A stretch of 20,534 nucleotides of DNA from Isoetes engelmannii (GCA_011763485.2 JAANSK020281935.1:1-20534); one strand, 5' to 3'. Numbered from the stretch's first letter, positions 8,138 through 18,942 are shown. Made by a program: numbers and translations. Notes: generated by a model not told the origin, from the letters alone.

Positions 8138-9476
8138 CTATTTCTTTACTTCCAAATTCCACAAGGCAGTATAACAATTGGTGTTAGCAAAAGGATCATA
8201 TCTAGATAAAAATTGAAGAATATTGCTAGGTCTCTGAATATCAATTGAATTTTCAAACCACCTCCAAAAATGCCTCAAATTAGGACAGCTGAAAATATGT
8301 TCCATAATCTCAGGATTATTGCAATTTAATGGGCAATCAGTAGAGATAGAGATAGAAGTAGAGTTATCGTGCTCTGAACAAGAGACAAGATTAGGCACAC
8401 TCTTATTAGCAAGAATCCAAATGAAGTATAAAATTTTAGGAGAACAGTAAGAATTCCAGACATTATCAAACAACTTAGATTCATCCTCATCAGAGATGTT
8501 CCAATAGATTTTGGCCTTGGAGGATGAATCTGAAGAGTAAGATATTTGTAGAGATAGTAGAGACTTTACAACCATTCGTTTCATTGAGATTCCAGTCGAA
8601 AATAGGAACACCAATCTGGTCATAAGATTCAAAAGCAATGTTCAAAATTTGAGATTTAATGTGCATGAATAGGATCCTATCAATGAAAGTGCCCCTAATA
8701 ATATTCTTCAAACCAGTCCAAGTTATGAACCTGTCATTGTTCCTTAAATCTCCAATACATTTGGTATTAGTATCAGACCATTTTTATAGATTTAGGATGA
8801 GCAATTGTTAGAGGAGAGCCAGCATTTTGAGACAGAATTGGATTACGGAAGATAATAGTTGTCTCATTTGTAGCATCTATTTGATTATGCTGAAAAGCAT
8901 TTCTAACTTTATTCCAAGCAGTAATCAGTTAGAAATGCTGTAACTTTATTCTCTTCTCTCACAAGAGAAGAGATATTGGAGGCAAACTGCAAATTATTGA
9001 AAGCAGAAGATGGCAATTGATGAGCCACGGAGGGGTGACCTTTAACATAACTTCTCCCAAGCCAGTATTTGATGAACATAGATGTAAGGTTAATCTGACC
9101 AAAAAGAGATTTCCAAATATATTTACCAGCAAGAGCACATCCTTGCAAATAGATATTTTTACAGGCCAGAGCACCCTGACTCTTAGGCTTAGTAACAGTT
9201 TGTCAAGAAAAAGTGCAATGTTATTGGCATCATTTTGAGGAAATTTGAAGAATCATCAGCATATTGCATGATGTTCATATCAGTTAGGTTGTCTAGTAAA
9301 GTTAGACAAATAATTTCACCAATGTGTTGGTAATGACTCACAGATTTGGTAAAAAGCTCAGCCACTATTATAAATAGGTAAGGAGCTAGGGGATAGCCCT
9401 GTCTCACACCTTTAGCAAGGTGGAAGAATTTACTTGGCGTGCCATTAATAAGAATAGTAAAGCCGAATTTCTCGGA
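8138..9476 (-). mobile_element. LINE (non-LTR retrotransposon) fragment: RT to zinc-binding domain
   Basis: On the minus strand, from 9476: GFTILINGTPSKFFHLAKGV, RQGYPLAPYLFIIVAE and, shortly after, MNIMQYADDSSNFLK (the YADD catalytic box of reverse transcriptase). Next, about 9190-8940 gives IYLQGCALAGKYIWKSLFGQ and INLTSMFIKYWLG, the C-terminal RT region. Finally, about 8500-8140 gives NVWNSYCSPKILYFIWILAN and CPLNCNNPEIMEHIFSC, the reverse-transcriptase zinc-binding (zf-RVT) domain. The order is right for a plant L1-like ORF2. Missing: the endonuclease, ORF1 and N-terminal RT (5' truncation at 9476, normal for LINEs), and roughly 200-300 residues between the YADD box and the CALAGKYIW segment (internal deletion near 9190-9240). 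Several frame changes and stops make it dead. The 3' tail is not clear beyond 8138. Confidence 0.9.
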
Positions 9477-12110
9477 TCAAAGGGATGTGGAGTGGTCGTT
9501 CACGGGCAGTGGAAGTGGAAGTCATACTTGTTCTGATTGCCATTTCTCAACTCCATTGTATTGGTTTGCCCTCGCTGGTGTCATCGATTTTCCCTGGGCG
9601 GATTCTTTTGCTGCATCAAAGGCTCATAGAGTCGCTGGAGGAGATGCTGCAGGGCGTTCTAGGGTACCCTTTTGTTTAATCTTCTTATAATTGTGTAGAT
9701 AGATGCAGTATGTTTCTCTTTTTAGACTTTTTTGTTGTTGTCTTCTAGCAGTATTCGAGTGCTTAAAAAGCTAAGGCTTTGTATTTTCCATGTTGTTGTG
9801 TCGATCTTATCTCTGAGTTTTGCCGCTGGTTATGACTTTAGTGCTTTGATTCATGTTTCAAGGCACTGGTTGTTGTAGATAGAATGGCAGGCCAAAAATT
9901 ATTGCCAGTGACACGGAGGTTAAAAGTTTATTTCCCATGGTCACATATACGCTTGAATCCAGATCCCATTTTATTTTTCATACTTGGAACAAAGATATAT
10001 TCATTTGCAAAGGCATATTATCTGCAGTTCGCGAAAACATAGCACATATTTGTCTGATGTTTCTGCATATTCTATAATTTTGTGCTTTTACTGTTGAAAC
10101 TTAATTTTTTACTCATTCCTCACTGAAACAGAGGCATTCTAGCTTGGATTTGATCTGCCACGTCATTTTCTGCTACTTCTATATTCTGTATGTTTCATTT
10201 TGTTGCCTGGTGTATTTTATGAAGGGGTATATCAATTCGGCAGCCAATAGGTCGGTTGAATGCGTTTTCTAGCGTATTCTGAAGGAATTTGATGACTCCG
10301 TCATAATATTGATGACGTTATTTTGGAATAGTTTGTATTTGTTGTCTTTCTATTTGAGTTTTGGCATTCTATTTGAGTTTTGGCATTTCCACTGGGTCTT
10401 ATTGGTTTGTGCAGGAGGAATACAGTAGCTAGGTATTCTTTTACCTCGGTTGTTAGCAATGCACCATCCATTGTGGTTGTTGTGGAGCTTTTGTTGATTC
10501 CAAGCTTTTAGTAGGCAGAACTCTACTATACAATTATTTCTAATGTGACTACACAGTAACGACAGATCGTCCACAAAAAATCACTATTGCTAAGGTAACA
10601 ATCTGGCCCTTGCACTCATAGAGTATCCCTGCTGGATAATTTTGAGAAATGTGAGGCTTCATGTGAAGGAATGATGCAAGCTCTGCAAACAAAACATTGA
10701 CATACATGACTAGATACTAATTTGCATTTAATTTCTGTCTTTAACATTGTCTAATTACTCATGGTCTTGCTAGTACAGTGAGCGTGAGGCAGCTAGTTTC
10801 TTATGTTCACAGCATCTACTTTCCTTACGAGTATCCTAGGGAATAATGTGTCCTCTGCCATCAGGATTGCATTGGATACCACTGTGCAAATCAGTTTATG
10901 AAAGAGATACTTAGAGAGAGGATGCATCTGCAGAAAGAAACGCTCAGCAATGTTGTCCGAGTTAAGTTGGAGCACATGCAAGCAACATGGTCTGGACCAT
11001 ATGTAAGTGATTGACAAATGATGTTTTGAATTAGAAATCAAGATATCTAGATTTTCATATACAATTTGTTAAATTTAATTTGTATATACACATATGATGT
11101 CAATACGATATGGTATGGAGTATTTTAAAGAGTCTTGCTTTAATATGCCATTATTTACACATCATTTGGATGGTTGCAGAAATAGAGGGGGAGCGGCCTG
11201 CATGTAATTAGAAGCACAGTGAAAACAAGAGGTAAGGTTTCCTTATGTGCTATTTGTGCATTTTGTGCTGTTTGTTTTACACTAGCTGGAGTCAGCTTTA
11301 TTGGGTGCTTGGTTTGCTCATTATGTTTGCAGCCCTTCAAAGCTAATTTCAAATATTTTAATTATATGCTAGGAATCTCTTAGTCACTTTTTGCAGCTCT
11401 AGATGGTAATTAAAGTGTTAATTCTAGGTGATGCATATTTGATCATGGCAAAGAATATGTTGTTACGGATGCAAGCATAAAGGTACATATTTGATCTATT
11501 TTTTCTAATTGGGTTTGGTTGGACCAATAGAGTGCATGTATTTTATTCCTATATATGGATGCACATTGTTTCTTTCCCATTCACTACTAATACTTTGTAG
11601 AGGATAAAGGTGAAGCACAAGGTTCCATATTCCTCTACATATTTCTATGGTTTTTAAAGGTCCATAGAGTTTCATCTCTCAACACATCTGCATGTTTTGA
11701 AGCTCCAAATCCAAGAGATTTGCATGTTTTTAAACTCGAATTCATGAACATTACATCAATTTTTTACGATTTTCGTGAACTTTGAGCCCATACATTAGAT
11801 TTTAACTTCTAGTATTACAAGGCAACCCCTAGTGCAAGAGCACCTTGTTCTAGAAGAGAGAACGCAAATTCTAAGCCTTTATATGAATTTTTTTCTGATT
11901 GCAGATAGGTCTATTTGTTGTTGACTTCAACATCAAGTTAACGTTCACTTTGAGTGGAGTGGATGCCTGAACAAGGTGGTTCTCTGCACAAATATTTATT
12001 CTACGTATAACTTTTTGGTCCAAGATATGATCTAGAATACAATGTAAGAAATTTGGGCTAATGAGTATTTCTTATGACGATCTAAGAGAGTCAAGACATC
12101 ACTTTTCTTG
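9477..12110. other. No joinable gene; isolated exon-like islands
   Basis: 9480-9680 is GC-richer than its surroundings, with open plus frames (83 and 64 codons) but no known motif. About 10784-10999 has an acceptor-like TTCTTATGTTCACAG, a piece reading FMKEILRERMHLQKETLSNV, and a strong donor (CATATGTAAGT). 11180-11231, 11429-11481 and 11905-11970 are also splice-bounded islands (the last reads IGLFVVDFNIKLTF). No phase choice joins them without stops, so I call them relics or chance. An exact 19-bp tandem duplication lies at 10349-10386. Confidence 0.35.
10349..10386. repeat. 19-bp exact tandem duplication
   Basis: TCTATTTGAGTTTTGGCAT occurs twice head to tail with no differences. Non-coding. 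Confidence 0.95.
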
Positions 12111-12114
12111 CATT

Positions 12115-12120
12115 TTTATT
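12115..12120 (-). terminator. Candidate poly(A) signal of GSTZ
   Basis: AATAAA on the minus strand, about 200 bases beyond the GSTZ stop codon. A positional call only. Confidence 0.4.
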
Positions 12121-12317
12121 GCTTGATAGTCTATCAACTATGGCAAGTAATAGCGCTCAAGAGTTATTATATCATAAGAGGAAGAATTACACAATTCTTA
12201 AGACTTGAAAATTTCAAGGCAACACCACTTACAAGAGACTTCCTAATGCAGCTTACGTTTACATATACAATATTATGTGGAATGTATTCTTACACATGCT
12301 CCCAAAATAGAGTTTAA

Positions 12318-14744
12318 TTATGTTGCATCTGGTTGCATTGCTGGAACAGAGTTCTGTACCTCGTGCAAATCGTACAATGCCATTTTGACTCTCAATATAG
12401 TAGGGAATGTTGACTGCAAATGTTTTATTGTAAGAACTTCACATTTCAAGAAAACTATTGATTCAGATACATGCAAAAGAAATGCATACCATATCTACTT
12501 TAAAGCGATCGGCATTTCCCAATTGTGGTACAAGCACAACATCCGCCTGTCAAGACATTAGGTGTGGCAGTTCAGGACAATATTCCAAAAGTGACTAAAT
12601 AATGCTTGCCAGTATGTTTCTTCTTATCCTGTAACACAATTCTGCGTAGCACAAAATCTAATGTACATCTAGGTTATTATTAGCCAAATTATCTTCTGAC
12701 TCTGATCGTTTCCAGCAAAATTAAATAGCAGCCAGGGAGCCAGGCTAATAAGACTATCCATTTTAGAGCTCATCAATAGCTCAACATATCTTGGATGCCA
12801 TAATTACAAGATATCTTAACCCTGGCGTAGTGACAGTACCATAGGACTGGCATGAACTGTGTTCCTGGATGGTTTGCCACATTATGGTCACAATCACACA
12901 CCTTACTGCAATTTTATCTCAAATTTAGTTCTAATGTAGTTGAAACTAGAGACCATGGGCACTTCTTGCAGGTAAAAAGCACCGAAAGCTAGCGCGTGAT
13001 TGAAAATAAACAAATGCCACATAACACATGCCAAATTGATGCAGCATGAGCTTGCAGCTGTCACGGTTCTAACTAAATCCATCACACATCTTCCTACACT
13101 ATTGCCATAAGTAATGATGAAAATCGAATTCGTACCAGTGTGATCTCATCTCCAAAACAATATTTTCCAGCCGTGCCCTCTAAAATCTTTTCCAAGGCTG
13201 TAAAGAACAAATTATAAGTGAGCTTCTATGTACAAATGGAAAACATATTATAGTAGCTACACATTATAAAACTAAACGAAAAATCTTTTTAATGCTGCAG
13301 AAGGCCCATGGTCTTCAATATTATAGTGGCTTTTTAGTGCTGCTACTTCTGCAGCGTTTGTGTACATCTGATGTTTAAAACATCTAGATTCTTTTCATTC
13401 CAAATCAGTATGTGTGCAACTCACCAGAAAAACCCCTTCCAATCCAATGTCGTGCCCAGCCTGCACTCTGTCCGGCCCCGCAGTTATCATCAAGATAGGC
13501 CTGCGTCAGCATGAAAACCACTTTTAACCTGGTCCCTTAAAGTTTCCTTTCATTTTTTGAATACTGCCTCTCCAGACAGAAGCAAACGGATTTAAAAGAG
13601 TGCAAACACATATATGATACAAACATAGTGAAGATGAAAAATACCAGGACCCTCAGGTTCTGGAGTGGCTGGATGTTTGATACAATAAGGTTAACCACCT
13701 AGCAATGCATAGCAAGATATATATATATGTTAGTGATTGAAAAGCGTATCTGGTCCAATCAAGAAGCGAACAGTATCCCATGTCCAATATTATGTAATGG
13801 ATCATGCTATACATTTTGCCACAATGAATTTGTAGCAAAGACTACTCCTTACCTGCCGAATGGATGCCCGTTTTGCCAAATCACGTGGAAGCAATGGTCG
13901 TTGTGGGAATCTCTCTTCCAGGTACTGCCATGACAAAATAAGAATATGAAATAATATGATGGTAGTTCTATTCAGAGGCATAAAGTCCATTAAGGGTCAT
14001 TTGAGGTGCTTAACCTCAAGAATGGCAAGTGAATCCACAATAATTCTACCATCGGCTCCCAATGCAGGGACCATTTGAAGAGGGTTGATTTTAGTATAAT
14101 CTGCAACAAGCACATGACTATGACAACACATTAAAGAGTCCACTGCATTGATTAAAAACTGCTTTGGAACTTAACCTTCAGTCAAATGCTCTCCAGCTAG
14201 CAGATTGATAGCCTTGTATTCATACGAAATACCTACAGAGGGCCAAAGGAAATATAAGTTAAAACTTAGGTATTGCTCTAGAATCCTCATTTTTTGTAGC
14301 TTCTGCCAACATAGTGTATTCGCTGTCCCTTCCCTTAGTCCATGATCCTGGAAGGTTTCACTCGTCAGTTGTTCCTAAAAGCAGTAAGGCTATTCCGGTA
14401 TATCTTAGCAAGAGGTGGTGTTTTGTCTGTGGCAGAATGATAACACGAATTTTGTTCCCCCTAAGGTTATTAGACCATTCCAGAAAAAATATTCAACAAA
14501 AGACCAACTTCAATTGAGAATCATTTATTGTCTAACCCATGAGAAACAAAAAATAGGGAATTGTAACTCCAACCTTTGAATGCAAGAGCGAGCCTTATGC
14601 GCCAGGCACATGAGCTACGCCAATACCCGTAGAGTGTAAGACGCTCGTCTGCTTGCATCTACACAGATGATCAAAGAAACCAGAGTAAGAAATTGTGCCT
14701 CAGGTGCATTCTGGACTTACAGCTCTCACCTTTGCTTGGGACAT
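12318..14744 (-). CDS. GSTZ: Zeta-class glutathione S-transferase / maleylacetoacetate isomerase, ten exons
   Basis: Exons, in order on the minus strand: 14744-14730, 14658-14574, 14232-14176, 14100-14015, 13924-13853, 13698-13645, 13500-13425, 13197-13136, 12546-12490, 12413-12318 (stop TAA 12320-12318). They total 660 bases, 219 residues; all nine introns (71-589 bp) are GT-AG and every phase joins. The first exon encodes only MSQAK; if it is wrong, translation could start at the ATG at 14658. The enzyme uses glutathione to isomerise maleylacetoacetate to fumarylacetoacetate in tyrosine breakdown, in the cytosol as a dimer. Seen: the zeta signature YWRSSCAWRIRLAL (catalytic SSC), INPLQMVPAL with the cis-proline, DSLAILEYLEERFP (glutathione-binding DS), then the helical domain IQPLQNLRVL, WARHWIGRGFSALEKIL, YCFGDEITLADVVLVPQL, RFKVDMSTFPTI and a C-terminal MQPDAT. 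Length is normal for the family and no residue is obviously lost, so I consider it functional. Confidence 0.93.
13291..13358. repeat. GSTZ: Inverted repeat inside GSTZ intron 7
   Basis: AATGCTGCAGAAG (13291-13303) and its near-complement CTTCTGCAGCGTT (13346-13358) form 13-bp arms with one mismatch around a 42-base spacer. It could be a small MITE-like relic, but no target-site duplication is clear. Confidence 0.6.
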
Positions 14745-14865
14745 AACTCGCCCGATGCCGTAATGCGGATGTATGTCTTTAAGTTTTAAGCTCCATAACA
14801 TACAGGAACTTGCAAGAGAAAGCAGTGACATTTGACTGTCCCATCTTATATGATCTCCTAAACCT

Positions 14866-14946
14866 CGTGTTCAAACTTCAATCGTCCATTCCATTATTAA
14901 ATTTAGTAAATAGTGCGTGTTCAAACTTCAATCGTCCATTCCATTA
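14866..14946. repeat. 31-bp exact direct repeat, 50-bp period
   Basis: 14866-14896 recurs exactly at 14916-14946. It lies about 120-200 bases upstream of the GSTZ start codon, that is in its promoter or leader on the minus strand. Confidence 0.95.
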
Positions 14947-14953
14947 GTACATG

Positions 14954-14995
14954 GTGTGTGTTTATATGGGACGGGACTCCTATATAAACACACAC
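14954..14995. promoter_or_regulatory. 18-bp hairpin with a TATA-like box on both strands, upstream of GSTZ
   Basis: Arms 14954-14971 and 14978-14995 are complementary at 17 of 18 positions (the remaining pair is G/T) with a six-base loop CGGGAC. Each arm contains ATATAAA-like sequence, so TATA-like boxes face both ways. On the minus strand this is about 210-250 bases before the GSTZ ATG and could be its core promoter. The structure is certain; the role is inferred. Confidence 0.55.
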
Positions 14996-15084
14996 GTACA
15001 TTGGAAGCTGCTTAGTAGCGTGACGTTAAAAAAAAATTTTCTTTTATATAAACTTTTTTTATATGCCCTTAATATTTGCCCTCA

Positions 15085-15295
15085 GTTTCCCACTAGGATT
15101 TGGCATTATGTTCTAAACTTTTGGCATTATGTTCTAAACTTCTTATGTGCATCTTATGACCCTTATAAATTGTTCCATAATGGTTTTCGTCATGTTATTC
15201 TTGTCTCTCCTCTCAATGATCCACGTACTACATGGTTTTGTCTACTTTACTTATTATCGGTCAAGCAGTATCTTTTGCACTTGTTATTTTAATCC
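15085..15295 (+). mobile_element. Ty1/Copia retrotransposon fossil (integrase region)
   Basis: The plus frame contains YDPYKLFHNGFRHVIL followed by NDPRTTWFCLLYLLSVKQ, which resembles the start of the Copia integrase core ('GPY..PS.NGFRYFLTIVDDHSRTTWVYLL..K'). Only this short piece is recognisable. No LTRs, gag, protease or RT were seen nearby. It is broken and, from its divergence, old. Confidence 0.4.
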
Positions 15296-15299
15296 TTGT

Positions 15300-16747
15300 T
15301 AAGTATATCTAGGTGTTGTGCAAAATTTTTTATACATGCGGTGGTTGATACCACAATAGTGTTAGCAGAGTAATGCTAACATATGAAGCATAATTGATAA
15401 GCATAATTGATGAGGTCAACCTTAGCCATTCAGAAATTATGAATCATAGTTGATAAGGTCATAGTTCAAAATCCCAATCAGTTAGACACTTTGTCTCCAA
15501 ATATCTCAACCTGATATACCTGAACTTGTAATGGTCAATAACAACTCATATGTTAGTACTAACTAGGCCCATTGGCCATGCTCACCACCCAACCAAATTT
15601 GTAGCTCTCCACGAGCCAAGGCAGCTGGTCGAGTAGCATGGACGAACAAACATCAATTCACGAGCATCTAAGAGATCAACTTCCTAGGGATGACATTTGT
15701 GCAATCATCTTTGACCAAAAATCACGTTTTTAGTCACATCTGTCAAACTATAAGGAATCTACGAACAAATGAACCCAACCCGAAAAATAATTTTGACCTA
15801 TGCACTTTGAGCCAAACTGATTGTCAATAGTTATGCATCAATAGTTAGAACGAGATTGAGGAAATCATAGCCTTTTTTGGGACTTATGACTCCAGCTGTT
15901 AAGTCATGGTAGCAGACATATTTTCTTTTCTTTTTTATAAATGCAAGATATAGAAAAAAGAAAAGAAACTTTTTATCCGCTGGTTCTTCTTATAGAAACT
16001 CTGATCATCAGCTTCCTAATCAATGCAATAGAGCTCGAGTTCACATGCCGATAGAAAGGTATAAAAGTGTAATATTTTTGCTTTGTCTATTTCTAGAAAA
16101 TTAGTTCAGCAGGCCTGATAGGACTCAAGGACCAAACCTGCATAAGAGCATGGATGGACTGTCAATTGCATGGACGGGATATACTAACTCTGGCTGAAAC
16201 AAAAAGACTATATTTAAAGACCAAGAGCATTGGTGATATCCAGATAAATCTGCTCTCCCTTAGCAAAAGGACCCATGAATCCACGCTAAGGAGCAAGAAT
16301 ATTAATGTTAAGTGGCATCTTTCTTTGTGACGAAATGCATGGCCTTCTTGAGCAAAGGATACATTGGTGTCTAAATCAACCCCAAACTCAATAGGCTATC
16401 AATGATGGATTGTGTCGGATTTACGTAGTAAAGTTATTGTCAAACCCGTCAGTGCCTACATCTTCGCCTGCACCATTCTATGCCCTGAATCCAACATTCT
16501 TCAATTGCATTTGCAGAAACATGATCAAATTTTTTAAATCCATTTAACGATGTGCACCGTCTTGAACAGCTAAAGGTTCAAGGTTTAACTCCATTTCCGT
16601 GTCTCCTAATGCTCCAGCTTCAGTTAAGAATTCTGTCTCTTGCACTTTTCCTTCTCAGCCTGTTTGCATATTGGTAAGGTCAACTGCATTCCTTGTCATA
16701 GTGGTGGTCCTCAAAGATTTTCTGTCAAATGACACCAATGGATAGAA
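15300..16747. other. Intergenic, no gene seen
   Basis: No recognisable coding or RNA gene. An A/T-rich inverted repeat lies at 15922-15968. One stretch at about 16580-16700 stays open on the plus strand (NSISVSPNAPASVKNSVSC...) and might be related to the ORF that follows, but I could not join them. Confidence 0.45.
15922..15968. repeat. 15-bp perfect inverted repeat
   Basis: TTTCTTTTCTTTTTT (15922-15936) and its exact complement (15954-15968) flank a 17-base spacer. It would form a weak A/T hairpin. The purine/pyrimidine strand asymmetry suggests a low-complexity origin. Confidence 0.85.
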
Positions 16748-17113
16748 ATGATGAGCTTCAATTCACCCCAATTCTTAACTCAGATTTTAAATCAATTGCG
16801 GGCCCTAAATTCTTGTTTATGGGGGCGTATGGATGATCTTGGAATGTCTAGTGGCATTGCCAGTGGTAATTGTTATGTTGAGTCCGAAACATTAGACAAT
16901 GCAGTACTTGTTCAAGAGCCTTCTGGCTGGCAATACCATATCAGAAATGGTGGTAATGAATGGCAGGCGTGTTCCCCTTCTAATCTTCAGAGAATTGTTG
17001 CGGCTTTGGATTACTATGCATTACCGACTGTGCATTCTGTACCTCAACATTGTACCTCCAGATGCAGGCTCGAATATTTAATCTTCTTATCTGGACATGC
17101 TTTTACAGAATAG
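16748..17113 (+). CDS. Unrecognised 121-codon ORF, possibly an exon or relic
   Basis: It begins with ATG ATG. The middle third looks protein-like: GMSSGIASGNCYVESETLDN, then EPSGWQYHIRNGGNEWQACS and LQRIVAALDYYALPTVHSVP, with a balanced composition unlike neighbouring random frames. I do not recognise a family. The last 25 codons (after HSVPQ) look less protein-like, so the true exon may end near 17045. It could be one exon of a spliced gene, a gene fragment, or chance. No promoter or splice partners were fixed. Confidence 0.3.
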   Translation: MMSFNSPQFLTQILNQLRALNSCLWGRMDDLGMSSGIASGNCYVESETLDNAVLVQEPSGWQYHIRNGGNEWQACSPSNLQRIVAALDYYALPTVHSVPQHCTSRCRLEYLIFLSGHAFTE

Positions 17114-18374
17114 TTAAAAGTCATTGTTTGGTGGTTCTATTCGTTATATTGTTTCTACAATGCAGGGTTAAGAGTACCAAGGAATCACTGCTTGGACCAT
17201 TGTTGTGAGATGTTATTCGTATATGAATAATCTGAGGTGCCTTCTAGAGGAGGTGGCTTGGTTCATAATAGTTTGACGTTGCTAAAAAGAAGGCGATGAT
17301 GGCTTCAGAAAATGATTGATAATTTGGGCATATTTTGTCTGAATGAATTGCTACTGCTCAAAAGTCTGGAGAGAGATCAGATGCCATAATGAATGCTAGA
17401 ACCCATTGCATGAGAGCTTCTCCGAGGTCAATTACAAAAATAATAGATCCCAGTAATTTAACAATAATCTGTACAAATAAGAAAATAATTAGGTCCACCA
17501 CTTCATGTAACCCAAGCATGCAACCAACTCAAACCTCCAACTTCTCAAGGCCACATCAATTTTTTTATTTTCCTAAGTTCGTTGCCAATTCTGAAAGTGT
17601 TGTTGTTACCCAGCAAGTGCAGATGCTAGTGCCATGTTTATCTGCATAAAAAAACAATATGTGATAGCCGCTTTAATGAAGAATGAGTTATCTTGTAATG
17701 TTTGAAACATAGCTGAAAACCTTCTATCTTGGAGCTATGGCAAAAAATGTTCTGACCATAGCCGCCACCATAGCCGTAGCTAGATTTGATCTCTTGAGGA
17801 CATCACTGGAACAACAGGTAAATGAGGAATAACAGGTAAATGAACAAGAACCAAAGAAAAGAAGGAAAATCAAATCTCCCAAATATTTGAGGTTCAGACA
17901 AGAAGTTGAGCTAATTTTCTTAGATGTGGTGTCTCGATTCTGAACTTCTCCTAACGAAGAGGTCAATTCTGATCTTTTGTTTGTCATTACAACCCTTAAC
18001 AAAGCAGGTAAAGGGACTATTTCCTCCAAACTCCTTGAACTTTGCTGGTTGATGGTGCTCAGAGATGGTCGTAGGCTGGCTCTGCCATTTTCTGGAGCTT
18101 TTCTAATTCCTTAGACCACACGATCAGGAAATATAAGATCTAATGGTAGGTAATATGCCATGTCAATTTTAGCACAACATGGCGGTCATGTGGATAAGGT
18201 AGAGTTGCAGGGATTGGATTAGATAAGCATGCTACGTACCTGCCCTTGCAAATCTACGAACAAATAAACAAAGATAATTCATGATCACTTAAAAGCAAAA
18301 GCATGCCCAATCTCCCATTGATCTTATCTAGCTAGTTGAATCATGCCCAGCAAGAGAAATGCATAAGTAGTGAG
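17114..18374. other. No gene recognised
   Basis: About 17725-17790 read on the minus strand gives a short SSYGYGGGYGQN piece. 17837-18003 on plus reads QVNEQEPKKRRKIKSPKYLR and, after a stop, FVITTLNKAG, ending at an AAAGCAG|GTAAAGG junction that could be a donor or an acceptor. None of this assembles into a gene. Confidence 0.4.
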
Positions 18375-18645
18375 GATATTCAGATAAGAAGGGCAGCTGC
18401 CCTTGTTATTAAACTGGAAGGGAATGCCATTTGTTTTTTTTTTTTTTTTGGGGACTATCTGTGGAGGTGCTTGCAAATATACTAGGGCCTTAGCTTTATG
18501 CCCCTTCAAAGCAAGGAAAGAAAGTGTTGCTTTACACAGTAATAGAGCTCAATGTCACCTTCTTATGCAGAATCTTGAAGCTGCCATTAGTGACATAACA
18601 AGGGCTCTGTGCCTTCATAACTATTTCAATGGGCATGGGAAAAGA
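18375..18645 (+). pseudogene. TPR-domain protein fragment interrupted by a T tract
   Basis: 18381-18428 reads IRRAAALVIKLEGNA. After a run of 16 T (18434-18449) the frame has shifted, and from 18451 it reads CGGACKYTRALALCPFKARK, VALHSNRAQCHLLMQNLEAAISDITRALCLH and FNGHGK. This is the start of a plant tetratricopeptide domain ('EGNALF..GD..GA..KY..AL.LCP...KERV.LHSNRAQCHLLL..P.AAISD.TRALCLHNP.N.HGK'), which in its family serves protein-protein contacts, often with chaperones. Homology stops at about 18645, near the position of 'HGKSLWRRAQAYDM' in relatives, so the piece equals about one exon. The T tract replaces the 'LFSSGD' codons. It is most likely a dead exon or captured fragment; a live exon is unlikely because of the frame change. 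Confidence 0.75.
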
Positions 18646-18649
18646 AGAG

Positions 18650-18942
18650 AGCCCCTTGCAGCTGCAATAGACATGGGAACAGAGAAGGCAGAGATTGGGT
18701 GAGACAAAAGGTGAAGCATGATTTTGACCTTGGCTAGTAAGACCCACCATAGCCACCAGAATCCAGACCTTCTTCATATGAGAAAAACCAAAACCAAATC
18801 TGTTAGTGGATGGATTCTAGTTTGTACATGATACATATGTTGCTTGAGGAATCCGGTTTGTAATCCATTTCAAATGAGGATCATCGACAAGAATCTCAAG
18901 GAATGGCTCCATTATTTGCAATTTTAAGACAAGTGTCTATGA
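18650..18942. other. Intergenic, nothing recognised
   Basis: The TPR frame continues open to about 18702 but without family resemblance. Nothing else seen. Confidence 0.4.

Noticed and set aside
10784-11970. Possible spliced plus-strand gene with islands bounded by good splice sites
   Set aside because: No combination of frames and phases joins the islands without stops, and no island matches a known family.
12903-13085. Minus-strand ORF of 60 codons inside the GSTZ region
   Set aside because: It lies in intron 8 (12547-13135) and does not fit GSTZ sequence; the true next exon is 12546-12490.
14575-14660. Candidate tRNA-like GC-richer segment
   Set aside because: It is exon 2 of the GSTZ gene; there is no cloverleaf or T-loop consensus.
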